The translations under genes and the position numbers were made by a program. A DNA stretch of 49,950 nt from positions 1 through 49,950 of the forward strand of contig NZ_SSBI01000058.1 in the NCBI RefSeq assembly GCF_004795015.1, written 5' to 3'. The notes under the pieces are model-generated. The model was not told the origin of the DNA. It ran no database searches and saw only the letters and a list, made by a program, of their open reading frames with translations. The DNA is from Streptomyces sp. A1277. Lineage in GTDB: Bacteria; Actinomycetota; Actinomycetes; Streptomycetales; Streptomycetaceae. Below are positions 1 to 7,878 of this stretch, one piece after another. Within the stretch, counting starts at the first letter, position 1. Every line of letters starts with the position of its first letter.

Positions 1-2024
1 CCGGGGCCATCGCCGCGTACCGGGCCGGCGCCCGCGCCGCGCCCCCCGCGCCGGCACCGCGCTCCGCGCCGCCCGGCTGGGGGAGTGCGGGGCGGGCGTT
101 CGTGCGGTGGTCCTCCTCGCTGACGCGGGCGGCTGCGGCGCGGGACGCCTGGCCGGTGGGCCCGCAGGCGCCCGGTGTGGGCGAGTCGCGTGGTGCTGAG
201 TCCGATGCCTGGCCGGTGGGCCCGCAGGCGGACGGCGTGGGCGAGTCGCGCGGCGTCGCACCCGCGCCCGACGACCGTCCCGACCCCGACCCCCGGGGCC
301 CGCAGGCGCACGGCGTGGGCCAGTCACATGGTGCCGAGTCCGCGGCGCGCCCCCGCCCCGTGCTCCCGCAGTTGCCCGGGGGCTGGGTGCGCGGGACCGA
401 GGCGTCGGAGCGGGGTGACGACTCGCTGCCGTACGGCCCCTACGCGTACGACGACGAGGACGAGGACGACGAGGAGGACGACGGCGGGCCGCCGCCCCGG
501 CGGTTGCACCTGACCGGGTCCTGGGACGACGGGCCCGGCTCCGGGCGGCCCGTGCCCGCCGGCGGGTCCGGTGAGGACGCGCTGCGGGCCGATGCCGCCC
601 GGCGGGCCGCCGCGCCCGAGCTGCCCCCGGCGGCCGGGTCCGGGGCCGGCCGCTGGGACGACGTCGTCGCCCCGAGCCAGGACAGCTCCGCCTACCGGGG
701 CCCCGCCACCGCACTCGCCGCCGAACGGGCGCGGCAGGCGCGGATCGCCGTCGTGGGCGCGGTCACCGAGCGCTGGGCGCCCGAGCAGGCCGGGCCCGTC
801 CACGGGAACTGGCAGCTGGCCCCGCCCATCGGCCCCGCCACCGACCTGTGGGCCCTGGGCGCGCTGCTCTACCGGGCCGTCCAGGGGCACGCCCCCTATC
901 CCGAGGACAGTGCCCCCGAGCTCGTCCAGATGGTCTGCGGCGAACCGCCCGCCTTCGCCGAGGAGTGCGGCCCGCTGCGCCCGGTCGTCGAGTCGCTGCT
1001 GCGCCAGGACCCGACCGAGCGGCCCGACGTGGAGGAGCTGAGCGGCTGGCTGCGCTCCCTCGTACGGTCGGCGCCTGAACCGGAGGCCGGGCTCGACGTC
1101 GTGACGCTGCCCGCCGAGGACACCACGCGGCTGCCCGTCGTACGCCGTCGCGGCGAGCTCGTGCGCAAGCGGCGCGCCCGCCGCGGCGGGGCGGCGCACG
1201 GCCGGCACCGCCACACCGGGGAGGGAGCGGACCGCACGGTCGGCACGTACCACGAGCCGCGGCTGAAGGCGCCCCGCGAGCCCAAGGGCCCCAAGGCGCT
1301 GCGCACTCCGGCCGCCGGCCCACCGCGCCGGCTCGGCCGGGTGCTGCTCGTCGCGATCCTGCTGGCGCTCGTCGCGGTGATCGCGTACGCGGTGATGTTC
1401 ATGCCCAAGTCCGACGCGGACAAGGGGACCGGCGCCGCGCCCGCCCCCACCGCCTCCGCACCGCCCGGTTCCGCGACGCCCGACCCCGAGCCGACCGGGG
1501 CGAAGGAGCCGTCACCGGCCAAGTCCTCGGGGGCGCAGCAGCCGCAGACCAGCCGCTCCGCCGCCGCCCTCGCACCCGGCTACACGCTGCGCAAGGACGC
1601 CGAGGGCTTCGAGGTCGGCGTACCCAAGGGCTGGCAGCGCAGCCCGGCCAACGCCGAGCGCCAGGTGCACTACGGAAGCGACGGATTCACCTTGATCGTC
1701 GTCCCCGGCCGCGACACCGCCAAGGCCAACGGCAGCGACCCGCTTGACTACCAGCGGGACAAGGAGCCGGAGTTGAAGCCGTTCCGCGACTCCACCTGGT
1801 CGTCGGCGAGCGGCCTGCGCCGTACCGACGTCGGCCGACAGGCCATGGCTGAGGGGCAGTTCACCTGGCAGGACGGCAACGGCCGCGAGGTGTACGTGCG
1901 CAACCTCGTGATGCTCGTCGCCGGCCGCTACCACGTCCTCCAGGTCATCGGCCCGGAGGACCAGCGCGACCGGGTCACCGAGATCTACCAACAGGCCAGT
2001 GTCTCCTACCACGTGACGGGCTGA
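1..2024 (+). CDS. Ser/Thr protein kinase-like receptor, 5' end outside window
   Basis: The reading frame is open from the first bases, so the start and the N-lobe lie upstream of the window. The first ~240 visible codons encode a disordered, acidic, repeat-containing stretch. Then comes a kinase C-lobe: an APE-like WAPEQ, then DLWALGALLYRA (subdomain IX) and a subdomain XI-like LLRQDPTERPDVEEL. A basic juxtamembrane segment, one transmembrane helix (about nt 1340-1410), a Pro/Ala/Thr linker and an extracytoplasmic domain (nt 1580-2020) follow. That outer domain resembles the one of the next kinase (aromatic-rich, F.VGVPKGW, then FTWQDGNGRE). The ATP-binding and catalytic motifs cannot be checked here, so it could be a pseudokinase. 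Confidence 0.85.
   Translation, partial: GAIAAYRAGARAAPPAPAPRSAPPGWGSAGRAFVRWSSSLTRAAAARDAWPVGPQAPGVGESRGAESDAWPVGPQADGVGESRGVAPAPDDRPDPDPRGPQAHGVGQSHGAESAARPRPVLPQLPGGWVRGTEASERGDDSLPYGPYAYDDEDEDDEEDDGGPPPRRLHLTGSWDDGPGSGRPVPAGGSGEDALRADAARRAAAPELPPAAGSGAGRWDDVVAPSQDSSAYRGPATALAAERARQARIAVVGAVTERWAPEQAGPVHGNWQLAPPIGPATDLWALGALLYRAVQGHAPYPEDSAPELVQMVCGEPPAFAEECGPLRPVVESLLRQDPTERPDVEELSGWLRSLVRSAPEPEAGLDVVTLPAEDTTRLPVVRRRGELVRKRRARRGGAAHGRHRHTGEGADRTVGTYHEPRLKAPREPKGPKALRTPAAGPPRRLGRVLLVAILLALVAVIAYAVMFMPKSDADKGTGAAPAPTASAPPGSATPDPEPTGAKEPSPAKSSGAQQPQTSRSAAALAPGYTLRKDAEGFEVGVPKGWQRSPANAERQVHYGSDGFTLIVVPGRDTAKANGSDPLDYQRDKEPELKPFRDSTWSSASGLRRTDVGRQAMAEGQFTWQDGNGREVYVRNLVMLVAGRYHVLQVIGPEDQRDRVTEIYQQASVSYHVTG
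144..341 (+). repeat. In-frame 60-bp tandem repeat in kinase linker
   Basis: Two 60-bp units begin at 144 and 204, both reading DAWPVGPQAxGVGESRG. The first 51 bases of each are nearly identical. A shorter third copy (GPQAHGVGQSHGAES) lies at about 297-341. They sit in the disordered part of the kinase upstream of its APE motif. Confidence 0.8.
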
Positions 2025-2147
2025 CGACCCGGGTCGCCGCCGCCGGGAGGCAAGCATCACAGTGCGGTCTCGTGGGCGATGCGAGGTTCCGTGGCCCCGC
2101 GCCCCCTCCGTAACCTGTCTTCCGAAGCAACGGGGGCGGGGACACAC

Positions 2148-3815
2148 GTGGATGGATCGCAGGGCACGGAGGCGGGACTGCTGCTGGCCGGGAGGTACCG
2201 GCTGGGCGACGTCCTCGGGCGCGGGGGCATGGGCAAGGTGTGGCGGGCCCACGACGAGGTGCTGCACCGCACCGTGGCCGTCAAGGAGCTGACCGCCGGG
2301 CACTACGCCACCGACGCGGACCGGCTCGTTTTGCACGCCAGGACCCAGAAGGAGGCCCGCGCGGCGGCCCGCATCACCCACCCCGGTGTCGTCACCGTCC
2401 ACGACGTCGTGGAGTACGACAACCGGCCGTGGATCGTCATGCAGTACGTCGACGGCCCGTCGCTCGCCGACCGGGCGAAGGAGTCCGGCGAGATCGAGGC
2501 GCGCGAGGCCGCCAGGATCGGGCTGCACGTGCTGGGCGCGCTGCGCGCCGCGCACGAGGCCGGGGTGCTGCACCGCGACGTGAAGCCGGGCAACGTGCTG
2601 CTCGCCCGGGACGGCCGGGTCCTGCTCACCGACTTCGGGATCGCCGCGATCGAGGGCGACTCCACCATCACCAGGACCGGTGAACTCGTCGGCTCCATCG
2701 ACTACCTGGCGCCCGAGCGGGTACGCGGCGGCGACCCCGGCCCGGCGTCCGACCTGTGGTCGCTGGGCGCCACGCTGTACACGGCGGTCGAGGGGCGCTC
2801 GCCGTTCCGCCGGACCTCCCCGATATCGACCATGCAGGCCGTCGTCACCGAGGAGCCGCCGCCGCCCGCCAGGGCCGGGGCGCTCGCCCCCGTCATCACC
2901 GCGCTGCTGCGCAAGGAGCCCGCGGACCGGCCGTCGGCTGCGGACACCGAGCGGATGCTGCTCGAGGCCATGGAGGGCCGCACGCCCCGGGCCGCCCACG
3001 CCTTCGTCCCGACCCAGCAGGTCTCCGAGGAAGCGCTGCGCACGCTCGGCCCGGAGGCGATACCCGGCGGCACGGCCCAGCTGCCCCACCCCGTGCCCGT
3101 GGCGCCCCCCGGGCCCGCCCCGGTGACCCGCCGCAGCCGGGGCCGGTGGCGCACGACCGTCCTGGTCATCGCCCTGGCCGCACTGCTCGGCGGCGGCGCG
3201 GGGATCGCCGCCATGATGTACGCACACCGCACGGAGGCCGCAGGCACCACGGACGGTGGCACGGCCTCCCACGGCGCCCGCACCCCGGGGCCGGCCACCC
3301 CGAAGCCCGCGCCCACACCGACCCCCACGGGCTCGCCCACGACGGACACGGCGACGCAGAACGTGCCGGACGGCTGGCGGCGCGTGGAGGACCCCGCCGG
3401 ATTCAGCGTCTTCATGCCGGAGGGCTGGGAGCGCCGGGTGGAGAAGACCAACATCGACTACACGCCCGACGGCGGCGTGCACTACTTCCGGGTCAGCGTC
3501 GACCCGGCCCCCGACTTCGACAACTCCTACGACCACATGATGGAGCTGGAGAAGACGCTCAGCACCCGCCTGCCGGAGTACCAGCGGCTGGAGCTGAACA
3601 CCAACCTCTACCGCGACCACCCCGGTTCCATCTGGGAGTTCACCTGGACGGAGAAGAACGGCGAGGCGCGGCACGCCATCGACCAGATGTACTTCGCCGA
3701 GGAGGGCGGTCCGGAGTACGCGCTCTACATGACGGGCCCGGCGGACGACTGGGACGACACCCGGGACCGGTTCAACACGATGCTGCGCAGCTGGCGCGCG
3801 CCGGCCGAGCAATAG
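2148..3815 (+). CDS. Receptor-type Ser/Thr protein kinase (PknB-like catalytic domain)
   Basis: This has a complete Hanks-type kinase domain: glycine loop GRGGMGKV (residues 24-31), Lys46 in VAVKEL, the HRDVKPGN loop with catalytic Asp144, DFG at Asp162 and APE at 188-190. A single transmembrane helix (about 336-358) leads to a Thr/Pro-rich linker and an extracytoplasmic domain (about 405-555) with no PASTA repeats. I chose the GTG at 2148 because it places the glycine loop at the usual distance from the N-terminus. An ATG at 2079 would add 23 unconserved residues. It lies 123 nt behind the previous kinase gene and shares the same domain plan, so the two are probably tandem paralogues. Ligand and substrates are unknown. 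Confidence 0.92.
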   Translation: MDGSQGTEAGLLLAGRYRLGDVLGRGGMGKVWRAHDEVLHRTVAVKELTAGHYATDADRLVLHARTQKEARAAARITHPGVVTVHDVVEYDNRPWIVMQYVDGPSLADRAKESGEIEAREAARIGLHVLGALRAAHEAGVLHRDVKPGNVLLARDGRVLLTDFGIAAIEGDSTITRTGELVGSIDYLAPERVRGGDPGPASDLWSLGATLYTAVEGRSPFRRTSPISTMQAVVTEEPPPPARAGALAPVITALLRKEPADRPSAADTERMLLEAMEGRTPRAAHAFVPTQQVSEEALRTLGPEAIPGGTAQLPHPVPVAPPGPAPVTRRSRGRWRTTVLVIALAALLGGGAGIAAMMYAHRTEAAGTTDGGTASHGARTPGPATPKPAPTPTPTGSPTTDTATQNVPDGWRRVEDPAGFSVFMPEGWERRVEKTNIDYTPDGGVHYFRVSVDPAPDFDNSYDHMMELEKTLSTRLPEYQRLELNTNLYRDHPGSIWEFTWTEKNGEARHAIDQMYFAEEGGPEYALYMTGPADDWDDTRDRFNTMLRSWRAPAEQ

Positions 3816-3948
3816 CCCCTGATCAGGGCTTATGTCGCCAGTGATCGCTGGCTGAGTCGGCGGGCGGGTGGCGGGACTCCGGGAGAGACGGTGAAAAGCT
3901 GTTACCCACGGGTACCCAAAGCCTTCCGGCCGACGTACTCTCGGCCTC

Positions 3949-5577
3949 ATGACGGACTCGCAGGCCCTCACGTCCACCTCCGCCGCCGCTGTCGGCACCA
4001 ACCCCGTGGCCGCCGCGCCCGCGGGCGTGCGCACGGCCGCCGATGTCGTGACGCCCGAGGTGATCGCCCAGCTGACGCGCGGCGTCGTCGGCTCCGGCCG
4101 CACCGCCAACCACACGCCCTTCACCGGTGAGAAGCTGGCCGACCTGCCGCAGTCCACCCCCGAGGACGTGGCGACCGCGTTCGAGCGGGCCCGCGCCGCC
4201 CAGCCCGTCTGGGCCGCCCTGCCGGTCCGGGAGCGGGCCGCGGTGCTCCTGCGCTTCCACGACCTCGTCATCGGCCGCCAGTCCGAGGTCCTCGACCTCA
4301 TCCAGCTGGAGACCGGCAAGGCCCGGCTGCACGCCCACGAGGAGGTGCAGGCGGTCGCCGTCGCCGCCCGGCACTACGGCCGCAAGGCCGCCGCCTACCT
4401 GAAGCCGAAGCGGCACACCGGTGTCGTACCGGCGCTCACCAAGGTCACCGAGCTGCGCCAGCCGCGCGGTGTCGTCGGCCAGATCGCCCCGTGGAACTAC
4501 CCCTTCGAGCTGTCCGTCGGCGACGCGCTGCCCGCCTTCGTCTCCGGCAACGCCGTGGTGATGAAGCCCGACACCGAGACCGCGCTGACCGCCCTGTGGG
4601 CCCGCGACCTCCTGATCGAGGCGGGGCTCCCGGCCGAGGTGTTCCAGGTCGTCCTGGGGGAGGGCCCGGTCGTCGGCCCCGAGGTCGTCAAGCACGCCGA
4701 CTACGTCTCCTTCACCGGTTCCACCCGCACCGGCCGCGAGGTCGCCCAGGGCGCGGCGGCCCGGCTCGTCGGCGTCTCGCTGGAGCTCGGCGGCAAGAAC
4801 GCCATGCTGGTCCTGGAGGACGCCGACGTGGAGAAGGCCGCCGCCGGCGCCGTCCGCGCCTGCTTCTCCTCGGCCGGCCAGCTCTGCATCTCCATCGAGC
4901 GGCTGTACGTCCACGAGTCCGTCGCCGACGCCTTCGTGGAGCGGTTCGCCGCCCGTACGAAGGCGATGCGGCTCGGCAACTCGCTCGCGTACGGCGCCGA
5001 CATGGGCTCGCTGGTGGGCGAACGCCAACTGGAGACCGTCAGCCGGCATGTCGCCGAGGCCGTCGAGAAGGGCGCCAAGCTGGTGGCCGGCGGGGTCGCC
5101 CGCCCCGACATCGGCCCCCTCTTCTACGAGCCGACGATCCTGGACGGCGTCGAGGCCCCGATGGCCGTCTGCACCGAGGAGACCTTCGGGCCGGTCGTCT
5201 CGATCTACCACTTCCGCGACGAGGACGAGGTCGTGGAGCTGGCCAACGCCACCCCGTACGGCCTCAATTCGAGCGTCTGGACCAAGGACGGCCGGCGCGG
5301 CCACCGCGTCGCCGCCCGGCTGCGCACCGGCACCGTCAACATCAACGAGGGGTACGCCCCCGCGTACGGCAGCGTGCAGTCCCCGATGGGCGGCATGAAG
5401 GACTCCGGTCTCGGCCGCCGCCACGGCTCCGAGGGCATCCTCAAGTACACCGAGGCCCAGACCGTCGCCCAGCAGCGGCTGATCCCGCTCGCCCCGTCCT
5501 TCGGGATGGACGACGAGAAGTACGCGGCGTTCATGAGCCGCAGCCTGAAGGCGATGAAGGCGTTCCGCCTGCGCTGA
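3949..5577 (+). CDS. gabD2: Succinate-semialdehyde dehydrogenase (NADP+), GabD2 type
   Basis: This NAD(P)-dependent aldehyde dehydrogenase should oxidise succinic semialdehyde to succinate, feeding the TCA cycle. Visible family landmarks are PWNYPFELSV, the general-base glutamate in LELGGKN (Glu279), the nucleophile in GQLCIS (Cys313), ETFGPVVSIY and a C-terminal GRRHGSEGILKYTE. The protein (542 aa) matches M. tuberculosis GabD2 closely along its length, from memory, including ARPDIGPLFYEPT. The start ATG has no strong Shine-Dalgarno. Alternative aldehyde substrates cannot be excluded from sequence alone. Confidence 0.93.
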   Translation: MTDSQALTSTSAAAVGTNPVAAAPAGVRTAADVVTPEVIAQLTRGVVGSGRTANHTPFTGEKLADLPQSTPEDVATAFERARAAQPVWAALPVRERAAVLLRFHDLVIGRQSEVLDLIQLETGKARLHAHEEVQAVAVAARHYGRKAAAYLKPKRHTGVVPALTKVTELRQPRGVVGQIAPWNYPFELSVGDALPAFVSGNAVVMKPDTETALTALWARDLLIEAGLPAEVFQVVLGEGPVVGPEVVKHADYVSFTGSTRTGREVAQGAAARLVGVSLELGGKNAMLVLEDADVEKAAAGAVRACFSSAGQLCISIERLYVHESVADAFVERFAARTKAMRLGNSLAYGADMGSLVGERQLETVSRHVAEAVEKGAKLVAGGVARPDIGPLFYEPTILDGVEAPMAVCTEETFGPVVSIYHFRDEDEVVELANATPYGLNSSVWTKDGRRGHRVAARLRTGTVNINEGYAPAYGSVQSPMGGMKDSGLGRRHGSEGILKYTEAQTVAQQRLIPLAPSFGMDDEKYAAFMSRSLKAMKAFRLR

Positions 5578-5586
5578 ACCCCGCTC

Positions 5587-5632
5587 GGGCAGGGGTGGGC
5601 GTTCCGCCCGAGCCGAACCCCCACCCCTGCCC
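5587..5632 (+). terminator. Hairpin between gabD2 and the GMC oxidoreductase gene
   Basis: A perfect 13-bp stem (5587-5599 with 5620-5632) encloses a 20-nt loop that itself contains a GGGCG/CGCCC stem. There is no T-tract. It could terminate the gabD2 transcript or protect the end of a processed mRNA, with partial read-through into the downstream gene, which starts 36 nt later. Confidence 0.55.
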
Positions 5633-5667
5633 GCACCACTTCTGTCCTTTCCGTACCGAGGAGTGCC

Positions 5668-7575
5668 ATGTCCCAGGACAGCCATGCCCAGAATCAGGAC
5701 CGGCCGGCCGGTGCGGCCGACGACGACGCCGCGTACGACTACGACGTGCTCGTCGTCGGCTCGGGCTTCGGCGGTGCGGTCTCGGCGCTGCGGCTGAGCG
5801 AGAAGGGGTACCGGGTCGGCGTCCTGGAGGCGGGCCGCCGCTTCACCCCGGGCACCCTCCCCAAGAACTCCTGGGACCTGAAGAACTACCTCTGGGCGCC
5901 CGCCCTCGGCCTCTTCGGCATCCAGCGCGTCCACTTGCTCGGCAAGGTGATGGTGCTGGCCGGCGCCGGGGTCGGCGGCGGCTCGCTCAACTACGCCAAC
6001 ACGCTGTACGTGCCCCCGGCCCCGTTCTTCGAGGACCGGCAGTGGGCGCACATCACCGACTGGCAGGACGAGCTGAAGCCGTACTACGACCAGGCCAAGC
6101 GGATGCTCGGGGTCCGGCTCAACCCGACGACGACCCCGTCCGACGTCCACCTCAAGGCGGCCGCCGAGGCCATGGGGGTCGGTGACACCTTCCACCTCGC
6201 CCCGGTCGGCGTCTTCTTCGGTGACGGCGAGGACGCGGACGGGACGGTGCGGGCCAGGCCCGGCGGCACGGTCGCCGACCCCTACTTCGGCGGCGCGGGC
6301 CCGGCGCGCAAGGCGTGCACCGAGTGCGGCGAGTGCATGACGGGCTGCCGCCACGGCGCGAAGAACACCCTCAACGAGAACTACCTCCACCTCGCCGAGA
6401 AGGCCGGCGCGGTCATCCACCCCATGACCTCCGTCGTCGGCGTCACCGACCACCCCGAGGGCGGCTACCGCGTCTCCACCGTGCCCACCGACCGCCGGAA
6501 GAAGGCCGCGCCGACCGTGCTGCGCGCCCGCAAGGTGGTCGTCGCGGCGGGCACGTACGGCACCCAGACCCTGCTGCACACGATGAAGGACAAGGGACTG
6601 CTGCCCCGGCTCTCCGCCCGGCTCGGCGAGCTGACCCGGACCAACTCCGAGGGGCTCGTCGGCGCGCAGACCTCCGACCGCCGCTACCGCAAGAAGCACG
6701 GTACGAAGCCCGACTTCACCAAGGGTGTCGCCATCACCTCGTCCATCCACCCCGACGAGAACACCCACATCGAACCCGTCCGCTACGGCAAGGGCTCCAA
6801 CGCCATGGGCGGCATGACCATCCTCCAGGTCCCCTTCAGCACCCACCGGGTCCTCGCCTGGTTCGGGAACCTGGCCAAGCACCCCACGCTCGCCGTGCGC
6901 TCGCTCTCCAACCGGCGCTGGTCGGAGCGGGTCATCATCGGCCTCGTCATGCAGTCGCTCGACAACTCCCTGACCGCCTACCGCAAGCCGCGAGGCATAG
7001 GCAAGGGCCTGCTCACCGCACGCCAGGGCCACGGCGCGCCCAACCCGACGCAGATCGCCGAGGCGACCCAGAGCGCGTCGCTGCTCGCCGACGAGATCAA
7101 CGGCTTCCCCGGTTCCAACATCGGCGAGCTGATGGGCACCCCGCTCACCGCCCACTTCCTCGGCGGCTGCCCGATCGGCGCCAGTGCCGACGAGGGGGTC
7201 ATCGACCCGTACCACCGGCTCTTCGGGCACCCGGGCATCTCGGTGGTCGACGGCTCGGCGGTCTCCGCCAACCTCGGCGTCAACCCCTCGCTGACGATCA
7301 CCGCGCAGGCGGAACGCGCCATGTCCTTCTGGCCCAACAAGGGCGAGCGCGACCCGCGCCCGGCACAGGGCGAGGCGTACGAGCGGCTGGCGGCCGTGGA
7401 GCCGCAGGCACCGGCCGTCCCGAAGGAGGCGTTCGGCGCGCTGCGGCTGCCGTTCCTGGGGATGCCTGCGGTGCCGCCGAAGAAGGCGGCCGAGAAGACG
7501 GAGGCGGCCGAGAAGACGGAGGCGGCCGAGATGACGGAGGCGGCCGAGAAGGCGGAGGCGGCCGAGAAGGCGTAG
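5668..7575 (+). CDS. GMC-family FAD oxidoreductase, ChoD-like
   Basis: This is a flavin-dependent oxidoreductase of the glucose-methanol-choline family. The N-terminal Rossmann motif is VVGSGFGGAVSALRL (from Gly31), and GAGVGGGSLNYANTLY follows. A four-cysteine cluster CTECGECMTGC (Cys217, 220, 223, 227) precedes RHGAKN. The C-terminal FAD/substrate part has AHFLGGCPIG and NLGVNPSLTITAQAER. These blocks agree with mycobacterial ChoD (Rv3409c), which also sits near gua genes. The ChoD family is called cholesterol oxidase, but that activity is debated, so the substrate is left open. The final ~28 residues are a Glu/Lys/Ala tandem repeat with no catalytic role expected. RBS GAGGAG precedes the ATG. 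Confidence 0.9.
   Translation: MSQDSHAQNQDRPAGAADDDAAYDYDVLVVGSGFGGAVSALRLSEKGYRVGVLEAGRRFTPGTLPKNSWDLKNYLWAPALGLFGIQRVHLLGKVMVLAGAGVGGGSLNYANTLYVPPAPFFEDRQWAHITDWQDELKPYYDQAKRMLGVRLNPTTTPSDVHLKAAAEAMGVGDTFHLAPVGVFFGDGEDADGTVRARPGGTVADPYFGGAGPARKACTECGECMTGCRHGAKNTLNENYLHLAEKAGAVIHPMTSVVGVTDHPEGGYRVSTVPTDRRKKAAPTVLRARKVVVAAGTYGTQTLLHTMKDKGLLPRLSARLGELTRTNSEGLVGAQTSDRRYRKKHGTKPDFTKGVAITSSIHPDENTHIEPVRYGKGSNAMGGMTILQVPFSTHRVLAWFGNLAKHPTLAVRSLSNRRWSERVIIGLVMQSLDNSLTAYRKPRGIGKGLLTARQGHGAPNPTQIAEATQSASLLADEINGFPGSNIGELMGTPLTAHFLGGCPIGASADEGVIDPYHRLFGHPGISVVDGSAVSANLGVNPSLTITAQAERAMSFWPNKGERDPRPAQGEAYERLAAVEPQAPAVPKEAFGALRLPFLGMPAVPPKKAAEKTEAAEKTEAAEMTEAAEKAEAAEKA
7492..7575 (+). repeat. 18-bp tandem repeat encoding EKTEAA-type tail
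   Basis: Four 18-bp units (from 7492, 7510, 7528 and 7546) plus a partial fifth encode EKTEAA, EKTEAA, EMTEAA, EKAEAA and EKA, then stop. The units differ by single substitutions and keep the frame, as expected for slipped-strand expansion of a tolerated charged helix. Confidence 0.9.
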
Positions 7576-7609
7576 GGCGTAAAGGGCCGCAAGGGCCCAG
7601 GACAGCAGA

Positions 7610-7641
7610 AGGGGCTGCACCCCCCTCCAAGTGCAGCCCCT
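7610..7641 (+). terminator. Rho-independent-type terminator after the GMC gene
   Basis: An 11-bp stem, AGGGGCTGCAC with GTGCAGCCCCT, encloses a 10-nt loop 35 nt after the stop codon. Confidence 0.8.
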
Positions 7642-7878
7642 CACGCTGTAACCGGTCCGTCGCACAACAACCGACAACCGGTGTTCCGCATGCATGACCT
7701 GCCGGACGCCCCGATGGTTGTCCCCGCACTGATGAAATCTTTATGTGAGCTGGATCACTCCGGTTGGCGTACCCGATCCGTGATCTGATCCCGCGCAACT
7801 TTTCCCGTCCGCCCCAGGTCGTACCCATGTCGCTGCCGCAGCGGTCACACAGCTCCCGACGACCCCAGAGGGCCCGAG
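7642..7878 (+). promoter_or_regulatory. Upstream region of the surface-protein gene
   Basis: With the terminator before it, this makes a ~300-nt stretch without a gene. It has a slightly AT-richer core (about 7730-7750). A loose TTGTCC, 17 nt, TTATGT pair could be a promoter, but the -10 is poor. No operator or RNA structure is convincing. Confidence 0.3.

Noticed and set aside
3823..7695. Very long open frame on the minus strand across gabD2 and the GMC gene
   Set aside because: It is the codon-position shadow of two well-supported plus-strand genes. Composition is typical of antisense frames in GC-rich DNA and no family is recognisable. The long minus frames at 1512-4319, 12020-14716 and 22699-25122 were rejected for the same reason.
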